From assembly GCF_010015445.1 (NCBI RefSeq), contig NC_053133.1, positions 23,703,922-23,767,921 on the forward strand: DNA of 64,000 bases, in the 5' to 3' direction. The translations under genes and the position numbers were made by a program. Below the pieces are notes generated by a model that saw only the letters and a list, made by a program, of their open reading frames with translations, ran no database searches and was not told the DNA's origin. The first letter of the stretch is position 1. Each line of letters starts with the position of its first letter. This stretch comes from Perca fluviatilis (lineage: Eukaryota; Chordata; Actinopteri; Perciformes; Percidae). Below are positions 12,442 through 25,265 of the stretch, piece after piece.

Positions 12442-14898
12442 GCTATATTCCTCACACTGACTGTGTGTTTACATGTAAGATTTACTACATCAGATGGGGA
12501 ACGATGGTATGGTTAGCCTTGTCCCTCTTAATAAGAGACCATTTCCTTGCGTTGTTTCATTCACTGGGATGGACAGCAGTGATCACCATGATCAGAAGGT
12601 TTTGCAGTGTAGGAGGGAAACCTTACTGTGCCCTTTTTTTCAACTTTATCGAGTTTTCTCTGCTCAGCAATCTCCACCTGCATCAGAAACTAAAAAAGCA
12701 GCCCGTGCTGACCCTTCCCAGTTCTTGCGGTCTCCACGGCCCCCCAACATGTAGTTAATTTCTTGAGGTGTATGTCGGCTACGGTGAAGCTCTGGTGGTA
12801 GGGCTGCAACTAATGATTATTTTCATAATTGACTAATCTGCTGGTTATGTTCTCTAAACTTCCCACAGCTATGGTACTCCATCTACAATATGGCAGATGA
12901 GGGCTGCATGGAAACAGCTGTAACACAACAATTAAAACAATAAATTATATTTGATGCATGATGATCCCTTTGCCTCAAAAATAGGCTGGTGGTTCCCTGC
13001 ACAAATGTGCTGTGAATATTTTTAAGACATTTACTTACTAGAGATTCACTGTATGATATATTTGAGCCTATGGTTTCTAAGATAAAACTCCTTTCTGGGA
13101 ATGCTGAATCTTTGCAGTTGTTTACTATACGTATGATAAAGTCAAAGACTATACGCACAATATATTTGCTATGTCAGCCTCACTCTGAATATATATTGAC
13201 ATCAGCCTTCAAAAGCCTATTGCAAGCAAACCTAAATCCATGTACAGAGTGGTAAAAAGGTCATTAAATAGATGAAGTCTCTTTGAAAACATAAAAAGGT
13301 TTTATCGGCAAAAAATGATAATGTAGCATCTGCAGTTTGACTGAAAATGACACCTCATAAGGTTCACTTGGGTGCGAATGTAGATTATTCAGTATACGTT
13401 GGCTGTCAGTCCGCTTTGCTTTCCCTTTTCCTGTCTTCCCACATCCCACAGCTTTCATTCAAATAGAGCTGTGTAAGATCTGACTCTGCAGTGTCCATCA
13501 CAATGTTTTAAGGTTAATGGTTCAGTGGATGGAGGCCAATCAAAGTGTGTTTGATCAGGCATCCTGTGCAATTTTGTACGCCTGACCACGATCCGTGTTA
13601 ACTCATAACCTCAGCAGGGAGGCTTTTTATCTGCATCCTTGAAGCGTGTTGGGCCGGGCTTTCTGACCGCAGAAGGCTAAAATGTTAATTAAACAGGATG
13701 GTGAATTGAGATGGCAGTGATTCACCCACGTCGTATGCAACAGTTATCACCGTGCGGGCAAATGTGATCTTATAGCTATCAGGCTTTTTTTTTTGACCGT
13801 TTTTGACCAGACGCAATGATGTCAGCTCTTTCAAGAAAACCTACTCATATTCTGCGTCATACCCGTAAAAGCAACGCAGATGACTGTATTCATAAGTTGA
13901 ATGAATAAGTAATGGAACCCTGTAGCTATCAAAGACCACCAGACTGGATGCTGAATGACATTCATTCCATATGCTAGCCAATAATTGCACATTGATTTAA
14001 TATTTGAGAAAGGCAATTTAAAGGAAAGGATTTTTAGCACTTACTCTGACACTCTGTCTCTCTGTCTTTTTGTTTAGTTATATAATGGCTTTGTTGTTTG
14101 TATATTAATTTCACAGTATCTAGGTTAGTAAATAGAAAGTTTGATTATTCAAACATAATGTGTTGAATAATCAAGTCTATTTTCAGTCACGATTTTTCAA
14201 AGGCTGTAAGTCAGGAGCAGCTCAGTTGACCTTTGCTCCGCTCTCAAAGGATCGCTGTGGCTGAACCGCAGTGAGATCAGCGGCTTCTTCAACATGATTA
14301 AGATATGCACTATGTGCTACTGAAGTCCTAATATTAAACGATGTCTCTGTGGGCCCGGTTGTATGTACACAAGATATGCCAATGACTGCGGAATGAGTAA
14401 CCTATCATATTTAAAAAAGGACTTTAATCATCTTTTATTTATGCGCAACAGCAGCTCCTGAAAGTCAGAGATCCCCTGTGTTCTAAACCTTTAATATCCA
14501 ATTGATGCCTATACCAAACCTGGTGTAGAGTGTACTGTAAAATCCAATAACTAAATCAATGTATGTATGTTTGAAAGCTCTGATTTGAATACAGTATATA
14601 TATGCTCTCGGCAATTTCTTAGCCTGGAGCGGTAACCGGTCTCCGATTGACAGAAAAATAAGTAATTTAATAATCGATTATTGAAAAAAAAGTTGCGCTT
14701 CTCAAGTGCGAGAATTTGCTTTTTTCCCCTCTGTTTTCTATCAGTGTAAACAGCAAAACCTTCGGTTTGATGATGCCAACTTAGGCTCCGGCAAATTGAA
14801 GTGGTATTTTTCTTATATTTGTAGATCGAACGAATAATCGCTTCATCAAGTACATATTTATTATTTGGCAAATGTCATCACTATTTAACAAAAATGAG
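12442..14898. other. Mostly unique sequence
   Basis: Apart from the hAT end at 12801-12850, no family is recognised. A 109-codon frame (12429-12758) has no domain. A stretch at 13560-13760 is of balanced composition and repeat-free. Near 14660-14690 AATAATCGATTATT resembles hAT subterminal sequence, but no ends are found. Confidence 0.45.
12801..12850 (+). repeat. Solo hAT terminus
   Basis: TAGGGCTGCAACTAATGATT followed by ATTTTCATAATTGACTAATC is the left end of a common fish hAT MITE. The rest is lost. Confidence 0.6.
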
Positions 14899-14920
14899 AA
14901 AAAAAAAAAAAAAAAAAAAA
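14899..14920 (+). repeat. Poly(A) run, 22 bp
   Basis: An uninterrupted run of 22 A. No recognisable retroposon body precedes it. Confidence 0.8.
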
Positions 14921-16859
14921 CTCAAAACAATGTTCTTTAACCTAGCGCATCCAGCTGTGGCACACCAAAGCTGCAAAAGAAGCTTTTTTTCTTCATGTTG
15001 GACCTGTGTGCTCCATCATGTTGATTCATGTTAGTGGGGTAGCATTTGCGACAGGACTCTAAATTGAGAGACAACACGGAGCAAAAGCACAGGGTAATCT
15101 GCTAAAGAGTCTTGCATTTTTTGCAACAGTCAGGGTGTGCTTGGGAGCCGTTGGCGTGCAGGGTGGGAGTGGGAGAGAAGAGTACTGGTGGCGGGAGGTC
15201 ACTTTTTTCTGCTGCCCACCTTGGCACGCAACTAGCTTGTCTTCAGATCAGAGCTTTGCCATGAACTGGAGGTTGGCAATGAATCCAAGTGGCCGGGGGA
15301 GATAAGGCAGCCTCTGGGACATTACAGATGCAGGCATTAGCTGAGTGGAGACTTGATGGAGAGCGGGGCAAGCTGAGGCCTTTGATAATGCTGCCGATGT
15401 TTACTGCCACTACTCAAGAATGAGGCATCTGCTAGGCGTTCAACAGACTTGCATGGACTTGTACACACACAAATCGGTCAGATTTTTTAATGTTGCCTAT
15501 TCTTTGCCGTGTTGCCTCTATTGAGGGATCTGCTGAAGGTGAGCACAAATCTTTCAAAATGGTATAGCTCCACATAAAATCCCACTTTTGTATTTTAGTG
15601 CAAATTACTCCGTCTTTCATACAACTTTTGTTATCCAGCTACCATTCAGTGCTCATATCCATAATTTTGTTGAGGCTTAGTGTGGGTCTGCTCCTTCCTT
15701 TTTTACAATTTTTTTTTTCCACCTTACTGACATGCAGGCGATTCCCAGTGGATTGCTAGCATGCCACGGTTTCAGCTCTCCGCTTATCTGACAGTAACAG
15801 TGCCTGTCCCATCCTGAATCTCACATTTATTGTACCATCCTTCTCCCTCTTCACTGGCTTCAAGTAGCTCTGCCATTTACCATTTGTGCCAAGTCTGCAA
15901 TGCAAAAAGACAACCCTGACCGCAGGGGGAGGAGAACAGTTGACAAAGTGTCTGTCACTCTCCAGTAGTGTTTCTCGGCTGAGTAATTCCATAGCTGGAA
16001 TAAACATTAAATATCTAACACACAGTGTGATAGCCCACAATGCTATTTTATGTACACCAGTTCCTCAATTAAAAATCTCAAACATCCCAAAAGCATGGCC
16101 AACCAGCTGGGCCTGATATACTAACAGTTTAGTGGTGATAACAAATTCCATGTCATCCAGACATACATTAAGGATGCTTCATTATCAGAATGAGTTTCAT
16201 ATTAAGTTATTCTGCAATTCCTTTTTTTAAGTTTAAAATCCCTAAATATCCTGTGATTTTTATGTGGTTTCTCATGCAGCACTTGGACTGTTTAAATATT
16301 TGCAATACCCATGAAACTACATAGCCTTAGAAAGGTAACCATGGTATATATTCCAATAACAACAATCCCAGTGATAATTTGTTATAATAGGAAAAAGTAA
16401 TCATCTGATTTTTTTTTTCAGTTCAGTGATTGATAATGTATTAAGGTAACACAATACACGATTACTGCTGACTGAAAGTCCTATTTCATTTCACAGACAG
16501 GCCACTGGCTCGCCAAATTAAATACAGGGATATCTCTTGGTCTCAACCTCTATACTTCATGGTTTCATTTAATATGCTCCATCCACAAATTAGCAGGATG
16601 TAATTTGAAATTTAATATGGAAAAGCCATATAATAAAGGGTCACATTTGGTGTGTGATGAAATGCTGTATAATCCATTTTACGGACCTTGCCATGTGGTG
16701 TAATCCTACACGGTCAAGTGGACTGTGGACTAATGTACTATTCTATGAGTTTGTCTACGTGTTTCTGCCGGTCTGTCTTGTTTTATATATGCTCATTAGA
16801 GAGTGGTCGGGAACTGAATGCTCGCATTCACTTACATTGAAATAATGCTTGATATCGGT
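14921..16859. other. Unique sequence, nothing recognised
   Basis: Includes a G-rich purine stretch (about 15140-15310). No repeat, RNA gene or coding domain identified. Confidence 0.5.
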
Positions 16860-16935
16860 TAGGGATGTTAATTAACGGTTTGACCATTAACCGACAATAA
16901 CAATTTAAAGTTCAGAATCGATTTAGAAACACTTG
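16860..16935 (+). repeat. Probable hAT end fragment
   Basis: TAGGGATGTTAATTAACGGT and ACCATTAACCGACAATAAC have the start and subterminal TTAACCG repeats of fish hAT MITEs. No right end or duplication is seen. Confidence 0.4.
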
Positions 16936-17151
16936 AAGCTGCAGTAGGTATTTTTGCAATAAAACCCCGCCAGATTATGAACTAGAGTCAGACCTCGTCC
17001 TGCATATCTCGCTCTCTCGCTTTTCTGTCATGTCCCGCCTATAAGACTAGCACGGGCATGTACCGGCTTCATATTTATGAGTACTAATCATTGATTTAAC
17101 CCTGATGGCATGGCGTTATATATAGTTTTCATATTGACTGTCCTGTTTGTT

Positions 17152-17217
17152 TTGTAAAGCCCTTTGAGATGAGAACGATTTAAGGTTCAAATTAGCTACA
17201 TGAATATGAACTTGAAT
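17152..17217 (+). repeat. L2-like LINE 3' tail fragment
   Basis: TTGTAAAGCCCTTTGAGATG followed by GAACTTGAATTAG follows the pattern of L2-type 3' tails (AAAGCCCTTTGAGA...CTTGAATTGA). Only the tail is present. Confidence 0.45.
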
Positions 17218-17497
17218 TAGCTGCAGCCATGAGTTTGGGTTAACCAACTATTTTTTTTCACAATTCCATTCCGCTCTGTACTGTATATAGATGGATGACA
17301 TTAAAGTCTCTCATCTAATAGTTTCGCATTGAATGCCTGATGTTGCCTGCATGTGTCCAGTAGACATCGTGGCTGCTAACGCTCCCAGACGGTTGAACTG
17401 GGACTCATTTGGCTGCTTGTCTGTTAACAGTTAATTATCGGGTAACAAGGGTCAACTATAAACCATCCTTAGCCTCCTTAATTCCCAGTGCCTCTGG

Positions 17498-17552
17498 TAT
17501 AGATAGATTTTTATTGATCCCAAAAAAAAAAAAAAGGGAAATAACGGTGTTG
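17498..17552 (-). repeat. LINE 3' tail fragment
   Basis: Read on the minus strand, TATTTCCC, a T run and GGGATCAATAAAAATCTATC form the tail consensus TTTCCCTTGGGGATCAATAAAGTATCTATC. The central run (A13 on plus) has expanded. The plus-strand unit at 51272-51320 has the same kind of tail. Confidence 0.55.
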
Positions 17553-17574
17553 CAAAAAAGTTTAACCTTTAAAT

Positions 17575-17778
17575 TAGAGCTGAACGATTAATCGTTTACA
17601 AATCGAAATCACGATTTGATCGATTAGCTATTCGTGAAGACTGCAATTAATCAAATGTGCAATATTTAGTGGAATGTTTAGTGTAACATTTTGTTTACCA
17701 AAATCGCAAATCGAATCGTAATCAGTATCTGGCAGAACAATCGCAATTACATTTTTTCCTCCTAATCGTTCAGCCCTA
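17575..17778. mobile_element. Non-autonomous hAT element, 204 bp
   Basis: Ends TAGAGCTGAACGATTAATCG and CTAATCGTTCAGCCCTA form inverted repeats. Flanks CTTTAAAT (17567-17574) and CGTTAAAT (17779-17786) are an 8-bp duplication with one change. No coding capacity. Confidence 0.85.
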
Positions 17779-17786
17779 CGTTAAAT

Positions 17787-19029
17787 CCTAATGACACCTA
17801 TAGGTATCAGTGTAAGTCCTACTCTTGTTCACCATCCGAAGGACACAGGGACAACTCAGATTCCAACTCAATCACTTTTATTTTGCTTTGTCAGTTGATT
17901 GGTCTGTTCAGTGAAATAGGTTGTAAACCTTTAAAGACAGAGAACAAAAGTTACCATTTTAAACATTTTTAATGCACTTAAATTAGTTTAAACATTTACT
18001 TAAATATTCTAAATAATCCTTAAATGAATTAACCACTGTACATGAAATAAAGAAAAGATAATTTCATGAACTTTCAAATTCATTAGCAAAGTTTTAACAT
18101 TTGTACTATACTTTTGTATTTTGTACCTTTACTCAAACTGAAACATTATTTTAGCACAAACCCATTTACCAAAAAATCTATTAAGTCATTGCTGCAATGT
18201 GTTCCTTTACCAAATTGCATAGCAGTTAAACATAACTCGATCATACTAAGCTGCATGTAAAAGTAAATAAACACTTCACTGACCATTGGCGTCTTCGGAC
18301 TGAACATACGAGTGAACTTGGAGCATCTTCTCTCTGAAGTTTGTTTGTCTGAATGACTGAGAACCTCCATGTTTTAACAGGTGCTCCAAATCAGTGATAA
18401 TGACTGATCAGGTGGCAAGCAGCAGGTTTGCTGCTGCTGGTGCACTGTGGGAAGTGTAGTTCTTTGAGGCTCATTCCTGGTATTCAGCTCAACAATCAGA
18501 GTTCAACCAATGATTAATACCCTATACCTTGTAAATATGTAAATCCTTTCGGTGGCAACAGAGGTCTTTGTCCCCTTACCACTCCCTCTGGATATTAAAA
18601 ACTATTTAAAATCAATAAAGCATTTCCTTTGCATACAATTGATCGATGGTTCTTTTGGGGACTGTCACATTGTTGGGCTTTGGTGACATCAAGGAATTGA
18701 TTTAGTGATGACTTTCTTTCCCCAAAGGTCTTTTTTTTTACCATTTCTGCTCGAATGCTTAATGTAAATAAGAGTTTTACTTATTTGATATGGATAATGT
18801 CATTAAAACTCCTCATAATTGTAGGGTAGTGTGAAGCAAAAGTTTTATTGGGTGGTATGTATGTCTTCAAAACCAATGCCTAAAACACTTAATACGCAAT
18901 GAATAGTGAAAAAGAAATAAATAATAAAGAATAGAAAAGTCTACAGTGCATTTGTCTGTCTTCATAACTGTCCTGGCTTGTGTTTGTCTCTGACAACAAA
19001 TAGGTTTTCTAATGTTAGTTAATATATAC
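17787..19029. other. Unique AT-rich sequence, nothing recognised
   Basis: No repeat ends found. The stretch near 18391-18480 is GC-richer (GGTGCACTGTGGGAAGTGTA), but I cannot assign it. Confidence 0.45.
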
Positions 19030-19051
19030 TGTGTGTGTGTGTGTGTGTATA

Positions 19052-19118
<67 letters not shown>

Positions 19119-19119
19119 G

Positions 19120-19184
<65 letters not shown>
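19030..19184. repeat. Compound (GT)n-(TA)n microsatellite
   Basis: About nine GT units (19030-19048) are followed by some 65 TA units with sparse TG interruptions up to 19184. Both strands show false tyrosine/isoleucine open frames caused by the repeat. Confidence 0.97.
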
Positions 19185-19458
19185 GGAGTTTGCATGTTCC
19201 TCCCGTGCCTGTGTGGGTTTTCTTTGGGTGCTCAGGTTTCCTCCAGTCCAAGGACATGCAGGTTAGGTTAATTGGCGACCCTAAATTGCCCGTAGGTGTG
19301 AATGTGAGCATGAATGGTTTTCTGTCTCTACCTATTAGCTCTGTGATTGACTGCTGACCTGTCCAGGGTGTTGGACCTCTCGCCCAATGTCAGCTGGGAT
19401 CGGCTCCAGCTCCGCCGCGACCCATCAAAGGATAAGTGGGTATAGCTAATGAATGGTT
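19185..19458 (+). repeat. Dispersed fish repeat (GGAGTTTGCATGTTC family), 3' part
   Basis: Blocks GGAGTTTGCATGTTCCTCCC, TTAGGTTAATTGGCGACCCT, CCTGTCCAGGGTGTTGGACC and AAAGGATAAGTGGGTATAGC are in the usual order of a very common fish repeat that ends in ATGGATGG-like units. The 5' tRNA-like head is missing; the copy starts at the microsatellite. Its class (SINE-type or other) is uncertain. Confidence 0.75.
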
Positions 19459-20638
19459 GGATTCAAAATCTGCTTTATTTGCTCTGTTAACCAATTGTTT
19501 AATTTTTTTCCCCCACTCAACCCACCTAAATGTGTAAATTTGTTAAATATTGATGAATGTGGAAAAGTTCAATTTAACCCTCGGGAGACAATCTCATTTA
19601 TTGTAAGAGACTCTGCCAAGAGACCAACAGGACATTTTCTGTAGTATTACCATTCCTTTTCAAAAGTGTCTTGCCAGTGGTTCTAGATGCCTGTAGCTAT
19701 TTTGCCCTGTGGGAAACATTTTCTCTAGTGACTGTTGCCAATCTCGTACCTACTTCCAAAAGGTCGGTGCCAATTCCTCCCTTGCAGTGGAACATACACA
19801 CAGCCCTTTTCTTGCATCCAGCTCACCTAATTATCCTGGTGCTATGAGGCATGTCAGAATGTGTTCATCCTGCTACTGCCAAGCCAGTTCCCAGCCTGTA
19901 CTCTTTAATTGGTCTTCATTATAAAGGTATATGAGTAGAAAACAACGTGCAGGTAAATGCTTCATTTTTCCTTGTTGTATGTTGCATGCTGATAGTGTGT
20001 TAACAATAATGATGCTTTTATAGGGGGAATGCTGCTTATAAATCATTAGTATATTTTGTATCCCCCTCCCCCACCCTCACCCCCACCCACAACCCCAACA
20101 CACACACAAAAGCACACATATAAGCTAAAGTGACGTGTTTTAGGTGTAGTCCAAGCGTACACAGGTATTTTCCTTCATTCGTTCTCATCCACACATGCAT
20201 TGTTTAGAAAAGTTTCCGTTCGCATGAAAACGGAAAAAATACAATTGAAGCGCTGTCAAGAGCATGTCAAGCCAACAGGCGGCAATATTGTTTTGTCTGA
20301 CCAACAGGATGTCCAAAACAGTTCAACATGACACATATGACAAAGAACAGCAGCACATTATTGTATTTAAGCAGCTGAAACAAACAAAACGTTTTAAACG
20401 TTCATTTTCTGAATAATTTTGCCTAAATCAATAATCACCTAGTTTTTTTTCCTCATCTACTTGATGCCATCTGTTGATTAATCACACTTAGTAAGATTGG
20501 AGTCCCCACTTTGCCGATTTGTCAGTTAGGCATGCAATAATACATTTTCAATACAAGACATTAATATTTAAAATACATCTACTGTAGGTCGCACATTTAA
20601 ATTCCAGGCATAACTGGAGCATTGACCAAAACTTGAAG
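19459..20638. other. Mostly unique sequence, possible MITE remnant
   Basis: A C-rich low-complexity patch lies at about 20061-20110. At 20150-20340, TTTCCGTTCGCATGAAAACG with GCGCTGTCAAGAGCATGTCA vaguely resembles a fish MITE with ATGAAAACGGA ends. No termini or duplication can be defined. Confidence 0.35.
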
Positions 20639-20656
20639 ATATATATATATATATAT
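20639..20656. repeat. (TA)9 microsatellite
   Basis: Nine uninterrupted AT/TA units. Confidence 0.9.
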
Positions 20657-20972
20657 TTTGCTGTGTTTGCTGTGACCACATCATTGCACAGTAAGTGATA
20701 AGCAGCACGGTGAAAGAGTCAGAGGGATTTATCTGTAGCAGTGCTGAGTGGGGAGCTGATAAAGGGGTTAACACAGATGACTTGCTTTGAGGAAAAATGT
20801 ATTTAATCAACTTGGGATACTAAAATATAGCCAAACAATTAAAATATTATACCCCACGATTTATGTAATCATGGGCATTTTTCATTCATCATACAACCAT
20901 AATACCGGAATAGTATTATTTGGTATACCTTGTCCCATTAATTTTATGGATCATTCAGCATATGATATTTCT

Positions 20973-21219
20973 TCAAGTCAAGTCAACTTTATTGTCAATT
21001 CTGCAATATGTGTCAGACATGAAGAGCAATTAAAAATATGTTTCTCTCCGACCCACGGTGCAATAAGGACACGTACAACAAGTATAATATAAAAGATAAG
21101 AAATAAAAAAGACTTTGCCAGTCTGGTGGAACTGGGTGGGATGCTCCAGTACCTTCTCCCAGATGGCAGGAGGCTGAAGAGGCTGTGTGGGGGGTGGCTG
21201 AGGTCACCCACAACAACCC
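20973..21219 (-). mobile_element. 5'-truncated CR1/L2-like LINE, C-terminal coding end and tail
   Basis: On the minus strand an open frame reads HPPHSLFSLLPSGRRYWSIP. This is the conserved extreme C-terminus (HPxHxLFxLLPSGRRY) of many fish CR1/L2-clade reverse transcriptase proteins. It is followed by a 3' UTR ending GACAATAAAGTTGACTTGAC, the family's tail. Everything upstream of the last ~40 codons is lost, as is normal for target-primed reverse transcription. Subfamily not assigned. Confidence 0.8.
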
Positions 21220-21410
21220 GTTCTCACTCTCAAATCGTAAAATACGGACGCTTGGTCAGTGCCTCTCCGCGTCAGATACGACACAATAAGCATCCTTCAG
21301 CGTCTGTATGGAACGCACCGGGCAGAGCAGCAGCTCCACGGCGCGTGACGATAATGTAGAGTTAAGAGCGACAACGGTAGCGAGTAGTATGAAACCCTGA
21401 AATTACCAAT
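21220..21410. repeat. Dispersed fish repeat fragment, class unknown
   Basis: The blocks ATACGGACGCTTGGTCAGTG, CCTCTCCGCGTCAG and CTTCAGCGTCTGTATGGAAC are ones I recall as repeated in fish genomes. No termini are visible, and it directly abuts the LINE fragment. Confidence 0.4.
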
Positions 21411-23365
21411 GATCCGCCCTGATCTTTGTTTTCTATGTTGAATAATTCCTGAAAGTATGGGCCCCTGGCAATGATATCCTGTATACACTGTTAGTTTTGC
21501 TTGCAACTTGCTGCTACTTTTAGAAAAAGTGTAAAAATGTAAGTCAGACTTTTTTTGCGAGCAGGTGGCCATCATGGGTATGGTCTGTCTGTCCAATATA
21601 TCAGGTCATGAGTTCTCTTTTGGGAAAATAACTTATTTAAGCAGCAGAGCAGAGAGAAATTGATCAGGTCAGTACCCCTCAGATATTGATTTTGCGTTTG
21701 CGTTTTCTTGGCTGGCTTTGATCAGAAAGGTTACTTCTCTTGGTTTAGAAAATAAGGAATATAAATATAATAGTATTACATGTCCAGATACCAAATAAAA
21801 CCCCAGCTCTATGAGAAGAGCAATTAGTGTGTTCCAAATGTAATTTTCCATTTTTTCTTTTTTTTTTTACTTTAATTCATTCTAATTATTACAGGGTTTA
21901 CAGAGTAATTGCTTTCAGATCAGAAGAGCTGAAACATCAAAAGGTAATTGATATAATCTCCATACCTACATTGAGGAGAGGGGGAGTGCATGGACCAAGG
22001 TAACCGATGTGAAATAAAAACCATTGGAAATTGTCTGATTGTACTGACCGTTCGAGAGAGGACAGCAGACAATATATATGTATAGGGCCCATTTATGAGT
22101 CCGCGTGTGCTAGCTCATTCAGTAGATCCTTACACTTATATTAATGGTATGGATTTTTTTGGGACCTTTTATTTAAATTTTGACAAAACAGCTTGACCTT
22201 TTTGCCAATCTTCCTTATATGACTGGAAATAGGCAATATTCTCATTCTTCAGCAAAACATATATTAGTGAAATGTCAGCAGTGCTTAGGGATACAGGCCT
22301 ATGTATCAATTGGTTATATTGGAAATTTGCTGAATAGCCTGTTGAGCAATAGAAAGACATGTATTTTATTTTAGCAAATAAATCGATTGATATTGGTAGC
22401 AGAATGTGCCATTATGTCTACAGCTGTAGACGATTTGCACTTTCTTTTAAACGTTATTGTATACGTGAGTGTGTATGCATGCTTAGTACACATCTACCTT
22501 TTAAAATCTTAGTAATCTTAGTGGTTGTCGTATTAGTTCTACTTTTTCTTCAGCATATTCAGCAGCTGTTTTGTGCTTTACACCATTTGTTTCTTTTCAC
22601 TTTTTGGTATGAGTTGAGCTGCTTTATCTTGACATTATTCAAGAGAAAAAGAAATCCTTGACGAATCCAGGCCAAAGCAAGTCGTGTAGCCTTAACAATG
22701 TCTCAATACGCTACATTGGGTTTACAATAAATGAACAGAACATTCGTAAGGAATTACTGCTTCAATACTAGGTCCATTCAGGTCAGTCCAAATAATGGGT
22801 CCAATGTAAAAAATCCAATAAAATAAATAAATCAAATATTAGTCCCTACGTTTTCACATCATTTTAAATTGAGGTATTTTTGACAATTGGTGAACTTAAA
22901 TAATGTATTACCTTGGATGACTTGTTCCAAAACTATTTAAATATGTGTTTAAATAAGACATGGTGGAAACCAAACTTGAGGGGGCACCAAACAGCCAGGC
23001 AATGGATAACATTTAAATCACAACCTGTTACATTTACTGCATGATGCCATTTTCAGGCCTGGCAAATGACGGTGGTGAAACCTCATCAGACATCACCTTA
23101 CACATACTGTGTGTTTCTGCCTCAAACCTGATACCCAACTTACATTTGTGCTCTCCAATGTAAATGTAAAACTCACTCTGACATTTATTTAAAATCCAAT
23201 TTAGCTCAGGTGCTAGGGGGATATCAAGTCTTGATGGAGTTTTGTGTCACCTCTCTAATGAAGGGACCAATGCAAGGACTTAGAGGCTGATGAATATGAG
23301 CAGATGTCAGAGAGTGATTTGACACATATTCCATCAATTTTGCTGTGTACCTGCAAGGAAATAAA
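21411..23365. other. Unique AT-rich sequence, nothing recognised
   Basis: The longest frame (100 codons, 22359-22661 plus) is rich in hydrophobic residues but has no domain or exon-like context. Confidence 0.5.
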
Positions 23366-23441
23366 ATGTATGAATAACTCATTCGGTAAACTGAGCAGCT
23401 CATATAGCACCACAAAATTGCATTAAACTAGAAGCTGAATT

Positions 23442-23475
<34 letters not shown>

Positions 23476-23480
23476 GTACT
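23366..23480 (-). repeat. Duplicated segment, inverted partner of 27992-28389
   Basis: The reverse complement (AATAATTCAGCTTCTAGTTT, GTGGTGCTATATGAG, CTCAGTTTACCGAATGAGTT, ATTCATACAT) is nearly identical to the segment at 27992-28389, minus the SINE present there. This copy is the empty site for that SINE. What the unit is remains unknown. Confidence 0.8.
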
Positions 23481-23505
23481 ATGAAAAAAAATATATATAT
23501 ATATA
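23444..23505. repeat. (GT)n and (TA)n microsatellites
   Basis: About 14 GT units (23444-23472) and a TA run (23490-23505) flank the duplicated segment. Confidence 0.9.
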
Positions 23506-24869
23506 ATGTCGATAGGAATTGTCATTTGGACAGTTCAAATTAAAGAAAAACAACTTGATACTGCAGAATATCCCATTTTAAATGTTTCTCACAGGGTTTT
23601 GCCCACTTAGGAAGATACAACATGACTAGCAATTAGTGTATCCAATACATTGAACCTCTAAAGATTTAAACACTGTAGTTATTGCACTCCAGAGAAAATG
23701 TAAAGATAAGCTGTGCAATAGACACAGTTTCCCCTTTCTACAATGAAAAAAGTATATATGATTCCCATCATAGAAAATGCCATGCCAGAATCTGACAGTA
23801 TAAATGTCTTATCTTGATGACCCGCTTACACTGATATAGCAAAATATTGGCATTTTAATAAAAATGCCTCCTGACATTTCTGTCATTTTCTAATTCATTC
23901 CTGTCAAGGTGACCTTTCCTTAGCCTCTTCAGTGAACATTTCCTCATGCTCACATTATCAAGATGCTATGGTCTCTCTTGTACACTTCCAGTGGGAGTAT
24001 GCTATCTTTTATACTACTGTAGAGGTTTTCTAAAACTATGTACTGAACGGAAGTATTAAAGAAATTAAGTAAGTTGAGTCTATCACTTTTAATGTACATA
24101 AAATTGCAGTGCTTTGCTCTTAAAGAATAAAACACTTGTCTATTTCTTAAAGGAGTTAGTCACATACAGACAGTGTTGGCCCTGGTATGAATTAATTCAT
24201 GTTCATCCGTCTATCACTGCCTACCTCTCAAATAAATCTGCAATACGACCTTTACAGCCCTCATTTGTCATCGTGACTGTAGTTCAAAAGAGATACATGT
24301 GTTAGTGTTTGAATGCAAATCGTGATGCCCCGTATTGTTGTGCATTGCATTTTTGAAAGTCAAAACCAGCAGAATAAAGAATGTTCAGCTATACCTGAAA
24401 AACAACTTTCTTTAATTATTGAGACATTGTATATTTGTTGGCTTTTTCCCAGACACATCAATGGACAATGCACACCAGGCACACTGCTGAAAAGCCAATG
24501 TAATTAGCCAAGCCTCTCACAACAGTCTTAAACAAGACATCTTAAGACCTAATAAGATGTCAAAAAATTCTGGCACATTGGTCCCAAAAAATCATACACA
24601 TTGTATCTGAATGTTTATTGGCAACCTTTAGCAAGCGCGCTGGGCTTCATTCCTCAAGGCTTAATGCACTATCAGTTTGGCACAGCAACTACATTCTTGA
24701 GCACGCACTTTACTATTTCACAAAAAAATAATATCCACCAACCCCTCTTGTGTTTGCACAGCTGAGGGTATTAAACTCAACATTCTGATCAGGCATGGAG
24801 GCGGTTACCCAATTAATCTTTTAGATTCCACCTATCCAGCGAATTATCTCAACATCTACTACATGGATT
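23506..24869. other. Unique AT-rich sequence, nothing recognised
   Basis: No repeat terminus, coding domain or RNA gene seen. Confidence 0.5.
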
Positions 24870-25265
24870 GGCACACAATTTTGTTCAGAATTTTTATTTT
24901 TTTTTCCCAAGACAATTATATGGCAAAGACTTTGGTGATCCCTTGACTTTTCGAATAGCGCCACCATTTGTGGTTTTGAGTGAAATGTTTCTTCAACTAT
25001 TGGGCGGAATGAAATTTGGTAGCGATAATGTCCCTGACAGGATAATTGGTGATCCTTAACTTTCCTTCTTTTCATCAGGTCAAAATTTGTATTTGCTCAA
25101 AACTAATTAGTTACTAATTACAGGACCATTAGCCTCAGCTGTGCTTTGTTTAGTGCTAAATAACAAATGTTAGCATGCTAACTTGCTAAACTAAAATGCA
25201 CACAAGCCTTTTAGCTGCTAAACATCAGCATGTTAGCAATAACTAATAAGCTAGCCAGCTTTTTT
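24870..25265 (+). repeat. Dispersed fish repeat with GTTAGCATGCTAAC motif
   Basis: It carries GACTTTGGTGATCCCTTGAC, TAGCGCCACCA and ATCAGGTCAAAATTTG, then AATGTTAGCATGCTAACTTG and CTGCTAAACATCAGCATGTT. These are consecutive blocks of a repeat very common in fish. Termini and class are unknown to me. Related pieces lie at 25585-25635, 41618-41950 and 51905-52000. Confidence 0.65.

Noticed and set aside
12429..12758. 109- and 86-codon overlapping frames
   Set aside because: Two overlapping frames of similar length without domain or codon pattern; likely chance.
14640..14840. Possible hAT because of AATAATCGATTATT
   Set aside because: No termini or duplication; the word is likely in AT-rich DNA.
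19012..19357. Overlapping 84- and 108-codon frames with long YIYIYI runs, and one on the minus strand
   Set aside because: They are translations of the (TA)n microsatellite and the adjacent dispersed repeat, not proteins.
20150..20340. MITE remnant with ATGAAAACGGA-like ends
   Set aside because: Ends cannot be paired and no duplication is present; kept only as a remark in the stretch entry.
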